This document shows, piece after piece, positions 25,201-32,331 of a stretch of DNA of 64,000 bases (position 1 is its first letter; the number at the start of each line of letters is the position of its first letter). The notes beneath the pieces are model-generated. The model ran no database searches. It saw nothing but the letters and a program-made list of their open reading frames with translations, and was not told the DNA's origin. Made by a program: the position numbers and the translations under genes. Source of the stretch: Macondimonas sp045864775 (lineage in GTDB: Bacteria; Pseudomonadota; Gammaproteobacteria; UBA5335); the NCBI GenBank assembly GCA_045864775.1, contig BTVR01000001.1:496001-560000 (forward strand), written 5' to 3'.

Positions 25201-25369
25201 GCGGCAGCTCGCCGAACGACAGCGCCACGCCCTGCTGCGCTCGACCCTGCTGATCGCAGCCGGTGCGGTGCAACATCAGGACGGCGTGCTGCATCTGGTG
25301 GCGCATCACCTCCAGGATTCCAGCGCCTGGCTGGGACGCCTCACCCATCGGGCCCGGGAATTCCATTAA
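22298..25369 (+). CDS. dnaE2: Error-prone DNA polymerase III alpha, DnaE2 (ImuC)
   Basis: A 1023-residue C-family polymerase, shorter than the replicative DnaE (about 1160). It has an N-terminal PHP domain (ELHCVSNFTFLRGASHP), the catalytic PDIDVDFEHERREE near residues 370-384, the FPESHSASFALLAYVSAWLK segment and a C-terminal OB domain. The replicative tau-binding tail is reduced, as usual in DnaE2. Start 22298 is set by homology with only a weak AGAG upstream; GTG 22280 is possible. It is the last gene of the SOS cassette and makes the mutagenic bypass polymerase. Confidence 0.94.
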   Translation: MAQAGFAELHCVSNFTFLRGASHPEELVARAAQLGYRALALTDECSVAGVVRAHRATRDHPLHLIIGSEFTLTDGLKFLLLCPDRAAYAGLCGLITRARQQADKGDYRLDRADLATADVRQCLCIWLPGASGPASDGRFLQALFAQRLWIGAGRFLEGRDRERLRALRHLGQTLDLPIVACNDVHMHRRSRKPLQDVLTAIRLKTPLQSLGTRLHPNAERHLRSAQRLAALYPAAWLEESVKIAEHCRFSLDELHYEYPAELVPAGQTPTSWLRELTESGARQRWPAGVPAKVRALVDQELALIAEMRYEPFFLTVHDLVRHARDLGILCQGRGSAANSAVCYCLGITEVDPNRMDLLFGRFISRERNEPPDIDVDFEHERREEIIQYIYAKYGRHRAALAASVITYQTRSAIRDVGKAMGMDLSEVERLTRTVDRLDGYRLNPAQLRANGYDPGGRVLRQLSALVNTVIGFPRHLSQHVGGFVIAAEQLSHLVPIEHAAMAGRTVIQWDKDDLESLGLLKVDVLALGMLTAIRKTLAYVSAYSPRPIGLADVPAEDTAVYDMLSVGDSVGVFQVESRAQMSMLPRLQPRNYYDLVIQIAIVRPGPIQGQMVHPYLARRAGREPVSYPSAAVRQVLARTLGVPIFQEQVMQLAMVAAGFTAGEADQLRRAMGAWHAKGRLEQFERRLLQGMIERGYEERFAEQIIRQIRGFGEYGFPESHSASFALLAYVSAWLKRHHPAAFCAGLLNAQPMGFYAPAQLVRDAREHGVTVRPIDAGASAWDCTVEGAERALRLGLCLVKGLSREAADRLIEARRVGPYRDLDDLARRAALSRRDLECLAAADALRGLAGHRHQAYWQTSGLEAPTPLFEDSSIDAAAPLLRAPGEGESILADYAASGLSLRRHPLALLRPRLERAGARPLAEAWETATGKTIRVAGLVICRQQPGTAKGVTFVTLEDETGQLNLIVWRQLAERQRHALLRSTLLIAAGAVQHQDGVLHLVAHHLQDSSAWLGRLTHRAREFH

Positions 25370-25450
25370 CCGGCGCCGAGCCTGTCTCGCCTACGGCGCG
25401 AAGCGTGCTGCCGCGCCGCAGGTAGGCCCGACCCTCGCCACAGCGACAGG

Positions 25451-25456
25451 TATAAT
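25451..25456 (+). promoter_or_regulatory. Candidate -10 box of trpS
   Basis: A perfect TATAAT lies 41 nt before the trpS GTG start. No recognisable -35 hexamer lies 16-18 nt upstream, so strength is uncertain. Confidence 0.4.
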
Positions 25457-25497
25457 CGCCGCTCTCATCCCGGGTTTGCCGACCGCATGGAGCGCCT

Positions 25498-26715
25498 GTG
25501 AACGATTCCCCTCCCCTTGCCGGCCGCGTGGTCTCCGGCATGCGCCCCTCCGGCGCCCTGCATCTGGGCCACTTTCACGGTGTCCTCAAGAACTGGCTGG
25601 CCCTGCAGCAGTCGGCCGACTGCCTGTTCTTCGCGGCCGACTGGCACGCCCTGACCACGCACTACGAAAACCCCGGCCAGATCGGCGAACTGACCCTCGA
25701 GATGGTCATCGACTGGCTGGCGGTGGGCATCGATCCCGAGCGGGCGACGATCTTCGTGCAGTCCCACGTGCCGGAGCACGCCGAGCTGCATCTGTTGCTG
25801 TCCATGATCACGCCCCTGGGCTGGCTGGAGCGGGTGCCCACCTACAAGGACCAGCAGGAAAAGCTGAAGGAACGTGATCTCGCCACCTACGGCTTTCTGG
25901 GCTATCCGGTGCTGCAGAGCGCCGACATCCTCATCTACCACGGCAGCCGTGTACCGGTGGGCGAGGATCAGGTGGCGCACGTGGAACTCACCCGTGAGAT
26001 CGCGCGGCGCTTCAATCATCTGTTCGGTCGCGAACCCGATCTCGCCGCGCACGTGGAACGCGTGTTGGGCAGCCTGGATCCGGAAGCTGTCCGGCACTAC
26101 CAGACCCTGCGTCAGCGTCATCAGGAACAGGGCGATGCCGAGGCCTTGACGACGGCGCGCCAGTGGATAGCCGGGCTTTCGGCGCTCAACGCCATCGAGC
26201 GCGACCGGCTGCGCGCCCATCTCGAAGGCGGCGCGCGCCAGATCCTCACCGAACCCGCGGCCCTGCTCACCCGCGCTTCCCGTCTGCCCGGCATGGACGG
26301 ACAGAAGATGTCCAAGTCCTACGGCAACACCATCGCCCTGCGCGAGCCACTGGATCAGGTGGCGCAGAAGCTGCGCACCATGCCGACCGACCCTGCCCGC
26401 GTGCGCCGCAGCGATCCCGGCGAGCCCACCCGCTGCCCGGTCTGGTCGCTGCACCAGGTGTATTCCGACACCGAGACACAAGCCTGGGTGCAAACGGGTT
26501 GCCGCAGCGCCGGCATCGGCTGCGTGGAATGCAAAAAGCCGCTCATGGAAGCCGTCACGGCCGAGCTCGCGCCCATCCAGGCGCGGGCGCGGGAACTGAG
26601 CGCAGACCGGGGTCAGGTGGAGGCCATCCTCGCCGCGGGGAGCGACAAGGCCCGCGCGCTGGCCGGCGAGACGATGCGCGAGGTGCGCCGCGTGATGGGG
26701 CTGCGCGGTCGTTGA
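25498..26715 (+). CDS. trpS: Tryptophanyl-tRNA synthetase
   Basis: A 405-residue class I synthetase that charges tRNA-Trp. The HIGH signature is LHLGHFHGV near residues 21-29 and the KMSKS loop is GQKMSKSYGN near 264-273. It is about 70 residues longer than E. coli TrpS, with extra sequence between the Rossmann fold and KMSKS (around residues 180-240) and a Cys-rich patch (GCRSAGIGCVECKKP) in the C-terminal domain, features of the longer TrpS type. The start is GTG with GGAG 6 nt upstream. It heads an overlapped run with scpA-scpB-rluB. Confidence 0.94.
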   Translation: MNDSPPLAGRVVSGMRPSGALHLGHFHGVLKNWLALQQSADCLFFAADWHALTTHYENPGQIGELTLEMVIDWLAVGIDPERATIFVQSHVPEHAELHLLLSMITPLGWLERVPTYKDQQEKLKERDLATYGFLGYPVLQSADILIYHGSRVPVGEDQVAHVELTREIARRFNHLFGREPDLAAHVERVLGSLDPEAVRHYQTLRQRHQEQGDAEALTTARQWIAGLSALNAIERDRLRAHLEGGARQILTEPAALLTRASRLPGMDGQKMSKSYGNTIALREPLDQVAQKLRTMPTDPARVRRSDPGEPTRCPVWSLHQVYSDTETQAWVQTGCRSAGIGCVECKKPLMEAVTAELAPIQARARELSADRGQVEAILAAGSDKARALAGETMREVRRVMGLRGR

Positions 26716-27557
26716 GCGCCGTCGCGGATCCGCCGGAGCCGACGCTCGCCGGCCCGGCCGAGGGCATCGAGGCGCGCATCCGCGTGCGCGGCGCGCCGCT
26801 GGATCGCCTGCCGCGCGATCTGTACATCCCGCCCGACGCGCTCGAGGTGGTGCTGGAAAGCTTCGAGGGGCCGCTCGATCTGTTGCTCTACCTCATCCGG
26901 CGCCAGAACCTCGACATCCTCGACATCCCGGTGGCTGAGATCACCCGCCAATACATGGGCTACATCGATCTCTTGCAGTCGCTGCGTCTGGAACTCGCGG
27001 CCGAGTACCTGCTCATGGCCGCCTGGCTCGCCGAGATCAAATCGCGCCTGCTCCTGCCCCGGCCCGCTGCCACAAACGACGAGGAGCCCATGGACCCGCG
27101 CGCCGAGCTGGTGCGACGGCTGCAGGAGTACGCGCGCATTCGCAGCGCGGCCGATCGGCTCGATGCCCTGCCGCGACTGGAGCGGGATCTCTACCCGGTG
27201 GCAGTGGCCGTGCCGGAGGGTCCCGTAGCGCGCCCGCTGCCGCAGGTGATGGCGCGCGACCTCGCCCTGGCCTTTGCGGCGCTGCTGGCGCGCAGCGCGC
27301 TCTTCACCCACCACACGATCAAGGGCGAGGCGCTGTCCATCCGCGCCCGCATGTCGGCGATCCTGATCCGGCTCGGCGCGGCTCTCTCCCCGCTCCCGCT
27401 GCACGCCGTGTGCGTGCCCGGGGAAGGCCGCCTCGGCATCGTCGTCAGCTTCATGGCCGTGCTGGAGCTGGCGCGCGAAGGCCGCTTGCAGGTGCGGCAG
27501 GATGATCCCGGCGCTGCGCTGCTGCTGTCGATGCAAGCCGATCCTGAACCGTCATGA
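26712..27557 (+). CDS. scpA: Segregation and condensation protein A
   Basis: A 281-residue kleisin. The N-terminal ESFEGPLDLLLYLIRRQNLDILDIP block and the ADRLDALPRLERD-like middle are typical, and the C-terminal winged helix ends with VSFMAVLELAREGRLQV. It joins the ends of Smc in chromosome condensation. The best start is TTG 26712, overlapping the trpS stop (TTGA); a GTG at 26784 is a shorter option. Overlap with scpB by ATGA indicates stoichiometric coupling. Confidence 0.9.
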   Translation: MSAVADPPEPTLAGPAEGIEARIRVRGAPLDRLPRDLYIPPDALEVVLESFEGPLDLLLYLIRRQNLDILDIPVAEITRQYMGYIDLLQSLRLELAAEYLLMAAWLAEIKSRLLLPRPAATNDEEPMDPRAELVRRLQEYARIRSAADRLDALPRLERDLYPVAVAVPEGPVARPLPQVMARDLALAFAALLARSALFTHHTIKGEALSIRARMSAILIRLGAALSPLPLHAVCVPGEGRLGIVVSFMAVLELAREGRLQVRQDDPGAALLLSMQADPEPS

Positions 27558-28162
27558 GTCTGGAGGACGCCCGCGCCGAGCAGGCACGCATCCTGGAGGC
27601 GGCGCTGGCCGCGGCCGGTGAACCGGTGGCCGCCACGCGGCTGGCGGGCCTGTTCAGCCCCGAGCCCCTGTGCCCCACGGATCTGGAGGCCGCCCTGGGC
27701 GCGCTGGCGCAGCGCTACGAGGGCAGCGCGCTGGAGCTGATCGAGGTCGCGGGCGGCTGGCGGCTGCAGGTGCGCGCGGCCTATGCGGCGCACGTGCAGC
27801 GCCTGCAGCCCGAGCGGCCGGCGCGCTATTCCCGCGCCGTGATGGAAACCCTGGCCCTGATCGCCTATCGTCAGCCGATCACGCGCGCCGAGATCGAGGC
27901 CGTGCGCGGCGTCGCCGTCGGCACCAACGTCCTGCGCACGCTCATCGAGCGCGGCTGGGTCCGCGAGGTGGGCCGCCTCGAACGACCCGGCCGGCCGGCG
28001 CTCTATGGCACCACGCCGGCTTTTTTGGCCGATCTGAACCTGCGCGAGTTGGCCGAACTGCCCCCCTTGCCGGCCGCAGCCGAAGTCGATCCGGCCGCCG
28101 CAACATCTTCCACGGAGACCCCCCATGAGACCCAACCGCCCGCGGCGGACCCGCACCGCTGA
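27554..28162 (+). CDS. scpB: Segregation and condensation protein B
   Basis: A 202-residue protein with two winged helices. The LEAALAAAGEPV start and the strongly conserved ETLALIAYRQPITRAEIEAVRGV block (near residues 97-119) identify ScpB, which binds ScpA in the Smc complex. It starts inside the scpA stop (ATGA). The last 38 nt overlap rluB, giving an alanine- and proline-rich tail. Confidence 0.94.
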   Translation: MSLEDARAEQARILEAALAAAGEPVAATRLAGLFSPEPLCPTDLEAALGALAQRYEGSALELIEVAGGWRLQVRAAYAAHVQRLQPERPARYSRAVMETLALIAYRQPITRAEIEAVRGVAVGTNVLRTLIERGWVREVGRLERPGRPALYGTTPAFLADLNLRELAELPPLPAAAEVDPAAATSSTETPHETQPPAADPHR

Positions 28163-29021
28163 ACCCCTGCCTGTGGCCCATCCGCCCGAGCGCATCCAGA
28201 AATGGCTGGCCGGGGCGGGTTTGGGTTCGCGCCGCGCCATCGAGAGCTGGATCAGCGAAGGCCGCATCCGCGTCAATGGCGCGACCGCCACGCTCGGCCA
28301 GCGGCTCACCGGCCGGGAGCAGGTCACGCTCGACGGGCGGCCCATCGCGCTGAAAGCGCCGGCCGCGCCGCGCGTGCTCCTCTACCACAAGCCCGAAGGC
28401 GAGGTCACCACGCGCCACGACCCGGAAGGACGCCCGACCGTGTTCCAGGGCCTGCCGCGCCTGAAGGGCGCGCGCTGGATCGCCGTCGGCCGGCTCGACG
28501 TCAACACCAGCGGCCTGCTGATCTTCACCACCGACGGCGCGCTCGCCAATCGCCTCATGCATCCGAGCCAGCAGATCCAGCGCAGCTACGCCGTGCGCGT
28601 GCTCGGCGAGGTCAGCGACGCCGTGCTCGGCCGGCTGCAGCAGGGCGTGCAACTGGAAGACGGCCCGGCCGCCTTCACCAGTCTCACCGACGAGGGCGGC
28701 GACGGCGCCAATCACTGGTATCGCGTGACCCTAGCCGAAGGGCGCAACCGCGAAGTGCGGCGGCTGTGGGAATCCCAGGGCGTCATGGTGAGCCGCCTGA
28801 TCCGCGTGGGATACGGCCCCATCGCGTTGCCGCCCGGCCTGCGGCGCGGCCAGAGCGTGGAACTCCCGGCGGCCCAGTTCGCGCCGCTGTATCAGGCTGC
28901 CGGCATCGACCTGCCCGTCGAGAAGCCGGATCCCGCACGGACGCGGCCGGGTCGGCCGGGCACCGGCAAGCCGTCGCGCACCGCCTTCGCGCCACGCCGG
29001 GGCCCCGCATCGCGCCGATGA
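28125..29021 (+). CDS. rluB: 23S rRNA pseudouridine synthase RluB type
   Basis: A 298-residue RsuA/RluB-family enzyme. An S4 RNA-binding domain (ERIQKWLAGAGLGSRRAIESWI, near 22-43) precedes the catalytic domain, in which GRLDVNTSGLLIFTTDG (near 125-141) holds the nucleophilic aspartate. A basic, proline-rich tail of about 40 residues follows, as in RluB. It modifies helix 80-90 region uridines of 23S rRNA. The start has GGAG 7 nt upstream and lies inside scpB. Confidence 0.9.
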   Translation: MRPNRPRRTRTAEPLPVAHPPERIQKWLAGAGLGSRRAIESWISEGRIRVNGATATLGQRLTGREQVTLDGRPIALKAPAAPRVLLYHKPEGEVTTRHDPEGRPTVFQGLPRLKGARWIAVGRLDVNTSGLLIFTTDGALANRLMHPSQQIQRSYAVRVLGEVSDAVLGRLQQGVQLEDGPAAFTSLTDEGGDGANHWYRVTLAEGRNREVRRLWESQGVMVSRLIRVGYGPIALPPGLRRGQSVELPAAQFAPLYQAAGIDLPVEKPDPARTRPGRPGTGKPSRTAFAPRRGPASRR

Positions 29022-29668
29022 ATGATCTCTACGCGCACCTCCTCGCGGCCCACGGCGCGCAGGACTGGTGGCCGGCCGAGACCCCGTTCGAGGTCATGGT
29101 CGGCGCCGTGCTCACCCAGAACACGACTTGGATCCAGGTCGAACGCGTCATCGAACGGCTGCGCGCGGCCGACCTGCTCCGCCCCGCGCCCTTGCGGGAT
29201 CTTCCCGCCGAGACCCTGGCCGAGTACATCCGCCCCGCCGGCTATCCGCGCGTCAAGGCGCGGCGGCTGCAGGCGCTGTGCGCCTGGCTCGTCGCCCGCG
29301 GGGATCTTGCCGGCCTGATCGATCGCCCGACGGATGTCCTGCGCGCCGAGTTGCTCGCCGTCCACGGCGTCGGGCCCGAAACCGCCGACAGCATCCTGCT
29401 CTACGCCCTCGGCCGGCCGGTGTTCGTCATCGACGCCTACACCCGGCGCATCCTCTCCCGCTACGGCCTCATCACCGGCAAGGAGCCCTACGAGGCCCTG
29501 CGCCGGCTCGTCGAATCCACGCTGCTATCCGACGACCGCGTGCGCGACTACAACGAACTGCACGCCCTCCTCGTCCGCCACGCCAAGACCACCTGCCGCG
29601 TGCGGCCGCTGTGCGCCGCATGTTGCCTGCGCGCGGGCTGCGACGCCAGCCAGACGTCCGGGCGATAG
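29018..29668 (+). CDS. HhH-GPD DNA glycosylase, endonuclease III-related (COG2231 type)
   Basis: A 216-residue base-excision-repair glycosylase. FEVMVGAVLTQNTTW near 24-38, the helix-hairpin-helix LLAVHGVGPETADSILLYAL and the catalytic Asp in VFVIDAYTRR (near 140) are clear. The Lys of bifunctional endonuclease III (GVGRKTA) is Glu here, so base release without lyase activity is expected, as in MagIII/Mig-like enzymes. Four cysteines at the C-terminus (C-x5-C-x2-C-x5-C) can hold a 4Fe-4S cluster. It overlaps the rluB stop by ATGA and ends the trpS run. Confidence 0.88.
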   Translation: MNDLYAHLLAAHGAQDWWPAETPFEVMVGAVLTQNTTWIQVERVIERLRAADLLRPAPLRDLPAETLAEYIRPAGYPRVKARRLQALCAWLVARGDLAGLIDRPTDVLRAELLAVHGVGPETADSILLYALGRPVFVIDAYTRRILSRYGLITGKEPYEALRRLVESTLLSDDRVRDYNELHALLVRHAKTTCRVRPLCAACCLRAGCDASQTSGR

Positions 29669-29911
29669 CACGGACCTCACGCTGCGCAGCGGCTCACCCC
29701 GGCTCTGCCGTTCGACCTGGGCAGGCGGCGAACGTCGCCCGGTGCTCAATCCAGCCCTCATCAGTGCCGCTTTCTACAAATGCGGCCTTGCCGGCTTCAA
29801 GCCGCGGACGGCCACCAAAAAAAAACCTGACTCCGCCGCTCGAATCGCTTGCATCTCGCCGGCATCGCGCAATCACCGACAGGTCCCTGCACCAGGATCA
29901 AGGACATCGCC

Positions 29912-30697
29912 ATGAAGCCTAGACTCATCGACACGCTGGTCTTGCTCGTGCTCGCGGCGGCGAGTCTGGGCGCCTGCGCCGGTCTGCCGTTCACCGGCGG
30001 CTTCAGCTGGAAGGAGGAGGTGCTGCTGCACGATGGCCGCACGCTCATCGTCGAGCGTTGGATCAAACGCGGCCCCGGCGGGCGCCATGAAATCGGCCAG
30101 CCGCCTTCCATCACGGAAGGAGGCCTGCGTTTCGTCCTGCCGGGAACGGGCGAACGCGTCCAATGGAAATCCGTGCTCGACAAAGACGTCGGCTTTATCG
30201 ATCTCAAACCTCTGTGGCTCGATGTGATCTCGGGAATGGCTTATCTCGTCGCGGAGCCGCTAGGGTGCCTTTCCTATAACAAATGGGGCCGGCCCAATCC
30301 GCCTTATGTCATCTTCAGATATCAGGATCAGACTTGGAAACAGATCTCCATCCAAGAATTGCCGCCGCAAGCCCGAGCACCCAATCTGATCATCTCGTCG
30401 ACCGACGTTGAAATAAAAAAACTGGGCACGCGCCATGTCACCGCGCAAATGATCCAGAAGGCGAATAGCGAATGGAACCAGAAACAGGATCCCATCTACC
30501 GCACCATCCTGCGCGAGCCGACCACCGGAGGGAACATAGGCTGCACGGTCATGGTCCGCTATCGCGGCCATTGGATCTGGGATAAATCTCCAACAGCTCG
30601 AAAAAGCATTGATATCGAGATCATCAACAAGAACCGGAAGAACACGCCTGACCAGGGCAAGCCCGACCGCCAAGCCCCGGAAAAAGCCACCCCTTGA
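29912..30697 (+). CDS. Outer membrane lipoprotein, array unit 1 (possible immunity protein)
   Basis: A 261-residue lipoprotein of unknown function. The signal peptide ends in the lipobox LGAC (Cys22), and Ala at +2 favours the outer membrane. It shares WKEEVLLHDGRTLIVER, RHEIGQPP, CLSYNKWGRPNPPYVIF and RTILREP with the two lipoproteins downstream. Start 29912 follows AAGGA by 7 nt. The 243 nt between 29669 and 29911 hold no gene. Alternation with truncated lipase frames suggests it neutralises a cognate lipase toxin in the periplasm; this is inference. The C-terminal tail is lysine- and asparagine-rich and unlike the others. Confidence 0.8.
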   Translation: MKPRLIDTLVLLVLAAASLGACAGLPFTGGFSWKEEVLLHDGRTLIVERWIKRGPGGRHEIGQPPSITEGGLRFVLPGTGERVQWKSVLDKDVGFIDLKPLWLDVISGMAYLVAEPLGCLSYNKWGRPNPPYVIFRYQDQTWKQISIQELPPQARAPNLIISSTDVEIKKLGTRHVTAQMIQKANSEWNQKQDPIYRTILREPTTGGNIGCTVMVRYRGHWIWDKSPTARKSIDIEIINKNRKNTPDQGKPDRQAPEKATP

Positions 30698-30720
30698 ACC
30701 CGATCCGCAGGAGAATGCCC

Positions 30721-31119
30721 ATGCCCAGCAATGAACAATACGCCTTGATGGCCGGCGCCGCCTATGCCTCTACCCGCGCCGTGGACAACCAGATCCCCGC
30801 CCCGGAGGGCTGGTATCGGGTCGATCAGCGCATCGACGATACATCCGGCTTCGAAGCCTATGCCTTCGGCAACGCCCCCACCCTGGCCGCGAGCACCGAG
30901 ATCGTCATCGCCTATGCCGGCACCGATCCGAGCGATATCACGGGCGACTGGCTGGCCAACGGCGGCCTGGCCACCGGCGCCGGCTCCGACCAGCTGGTGC
31001 AGGCGTCCGAATATTATCTGGCCATCAAGGCCGCCTATCCCGACGCCACCATCACCGGCCACAGCCTGGGCGGCCATGGCCGTCACGAGACCGGCGCTTG
31101 CCTGAGGAGGGCGGCATGA
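30721..31119 (+). pseudogene. Truncated class-3-lipase-like effector fragment 1
   Basis: A 132-residue frame covering only the start of an alpha/beta-hydrolase. It has YALMAGAAYASTR at the N-end, IAYAGTDPSD (oxyanion-type GT) and TGHSLGG with the nucleophilic Ser, then shifts into HGRHETGACLRRAA and stops. The Asp and His of the triad are absent. In the +1 frame the same DNA ends GCC-ATG...GCC-TGA at 31105, just before the ribosome site of the next lipoprotein, which looks like the original effector end. AGGAG lies 7 nt before the start. Its stop overlaps the next gene (ATGA). Confidence 0.7.
30901..30994 (+). repeat. 94-bp direct repeat, copy A (with 33213-33306)
   Basis: Bases 30901-30994 are identical to 33213-33306. 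The repeat codes for the IVIAYAGTDP to GAGSDQ segment of lipase fragments 1 and 3. It ends exactly where fragment 3 diverges. Confidence 0.9.
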
Positions 31120-31177
31120 GCAACGCCCTGCTGCGCGCCTTTGCCTCCATCATCCTGTTCGTGCTTGCGGCGGCGAG
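30963..31177 (+). repeat. 215-bp direct repeat, copy A (with 32117-32331)
   Basis: Bases 30963-31177 are identical to 32117-32331 at an offset of 1154. The segment runs from the middle of the lipase fragment across its stop into the signal peptide of the next lipoprotein. Similarity continues for about 155 bp with roughly a dozen mismatches. Confidence 0.95.
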
Positions 31178-31832
31178 CCTGGGCGCCTGCGCCGGGTTGC
31201 CGTTCACCGGCGGCTCCAGCTGGAAGGAGGAGGCGCTGCTGCACGATGGCCGCACGCTCATCGTCGAGCGCTCGATCGTCCGCCGCGGCCGCCACGAAAT
31301 CGGCCAGTCGCCGCCCATCGGGGAGCAAACCATCCGCTTCACCATGCCGGACACACATCAAACCATCACCTGGAAAGATCAGTACAGCGAAGATCTAGGA
31401 ATGGCCAATTTCCTGCCGCTCGCCCTGGATATACACCATGGCGTTGCTTACCTGATCGCAAACCCCATGGGTTGCTTGTCCTACAACAAATGGGGGCGCC
31501 CAAATCCCCCTCACGTTGTCTTCAAATACAACAAAAATGAATGGCAGCGTATCCCGATGGAAGAATTACCAGCCGAGATCAAAATGCCCAATTTGATCTC
31601 TTCTGCACCAGACGTAGAGGTTGAGAAATCGGGAAAGCGTTTCATGTCAGCGGAAATGATCAAGAAAATTCGCATGGGATACAAACAACCAGACAATCGC
31701 ACCATCCTGCGCGAGCCGACCACGGCAGGGGACGTGGGTTGCATGGAATTAATATTCTACAAAGGCGCCTGGGTTGGAAAAGGTGATTCTATTGGCAAGC
31801 GAATGATGGATTCGCATCGCAGAGAAAAATAG
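31116..31832 (+). CDS. Outer membrane lipoprotein, array unit 2 (possible immunity protein)
   Basis: A 238-residue lipoprotein with lipobox LGAC (Cys25) and Ala at +2. It shares SSWKEE, HDGRTLIVERS, GRHEIGQ, GCLSYNKWGRPNPPHVVF and NRTILREP with units 1 and 3. The first 75 residues are nearly identical to unit 3, and the rest diverge. From about 31500 onward the DNA becomes clearly AT-richer, with many AAA and AAT codons, unlike the GC-rich 5' part. It starts inside the stop of fragment 1 with GGAGG 5 nt upstream of its ATG. The immunity role is inferred. Confidence 0.8.
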   Translation: MSNALLRAFASIILFVLAAASLGACAGLPFTGGSSWKEEALLHDGRTLIVERSIVRRGRHEIGQSPPIGEQTIRFTMPDTHQTITWKDQYSEDLGMANFLPLALDIHHGVAYLIANPMGCLSYNKWGRPNPPHVVFKYNKNEWQRIPMEELPAEIKMPNLISSAPDVEVEKSGKRFMSAEMIKKIRMGYKQPDNRTILREPTTAGDVGCMELIFYKGAWVGKGDSIGKRMMDSHRREK

Positions 31833-31865
31833 TGTTTTAGATTCACCCCTTGCAGGAGTCAAATC

Positions 31866-32273
31866 ATGGCATCAGAAAGTGAATATGCATTAATGGCGGG
31901 CGCTGTTTATATTTCCACTCGCGCCAAGATCAACCAGCTTTCAGCGCCAAATGGATGGGAAAAAGTAACGATTCCTCAGGATTCCTATGTTAGCGATCCT
32001 GACTCCGGCTTCGAAGCTATCGCTTTTTATAACACCGCCAATCCGAACAAAATTGTCATCGCCTACGCCGGCACCGATCCCAACAGCCTGCTCGATCCCG
32101 ACTGGCTGGCCAATGCCGGCCTGGCCACCGGCGCCGGCTCCGACCAGCTGGTGCAGGCGTCCGAATATTATCTGGCCATCAAGGCCGCCTATCCCGACGC
32201 CACCATCACCGGCCACAGCCTGGGCGGCCATGGCCGTCACGAGACCGGCGCTTGCCTGAGGAGGGCGGCATGA
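31866..32273 (+). pseudogene. Truncated class-3-lipase-like effector fragment 2
   Basis: A 135-residue frame with the same plan as fragment 1: YALMAGAVYISTR, then IAYAGTDPNS, DWLANAGLATGAGSDQ, TGHSLGG and the same out-of-family tail before the stop. The first 170 bases are AT-rich and differ from fragment 1, while the last 157 bases are identical to it. AGGAG lies 7 nt before the start. It lacks the catalytic Asp and His, so it cannot be an active lipase by itself. Its stop overlaps lipoprotein 3 by ATGA. Confidence 0.7.
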
Positions 32274-32331
32274 GCAACGCCCTGCTGCGCGCCTTTGCCT
32301 CCATCATCCTGTTCGTGCTTGCGGCGGCGAG
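32117..32331 (+). repeat. 215-bp direct repeat, copy B (with 30963-31177)
   Basis: Second copy of the exact repeat across the lipase-fragment/lipoprotein junction. Identical 215-bp blocks between otherwise diverged units point to recent duplication or gene conversion. Confidence 0.95.
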
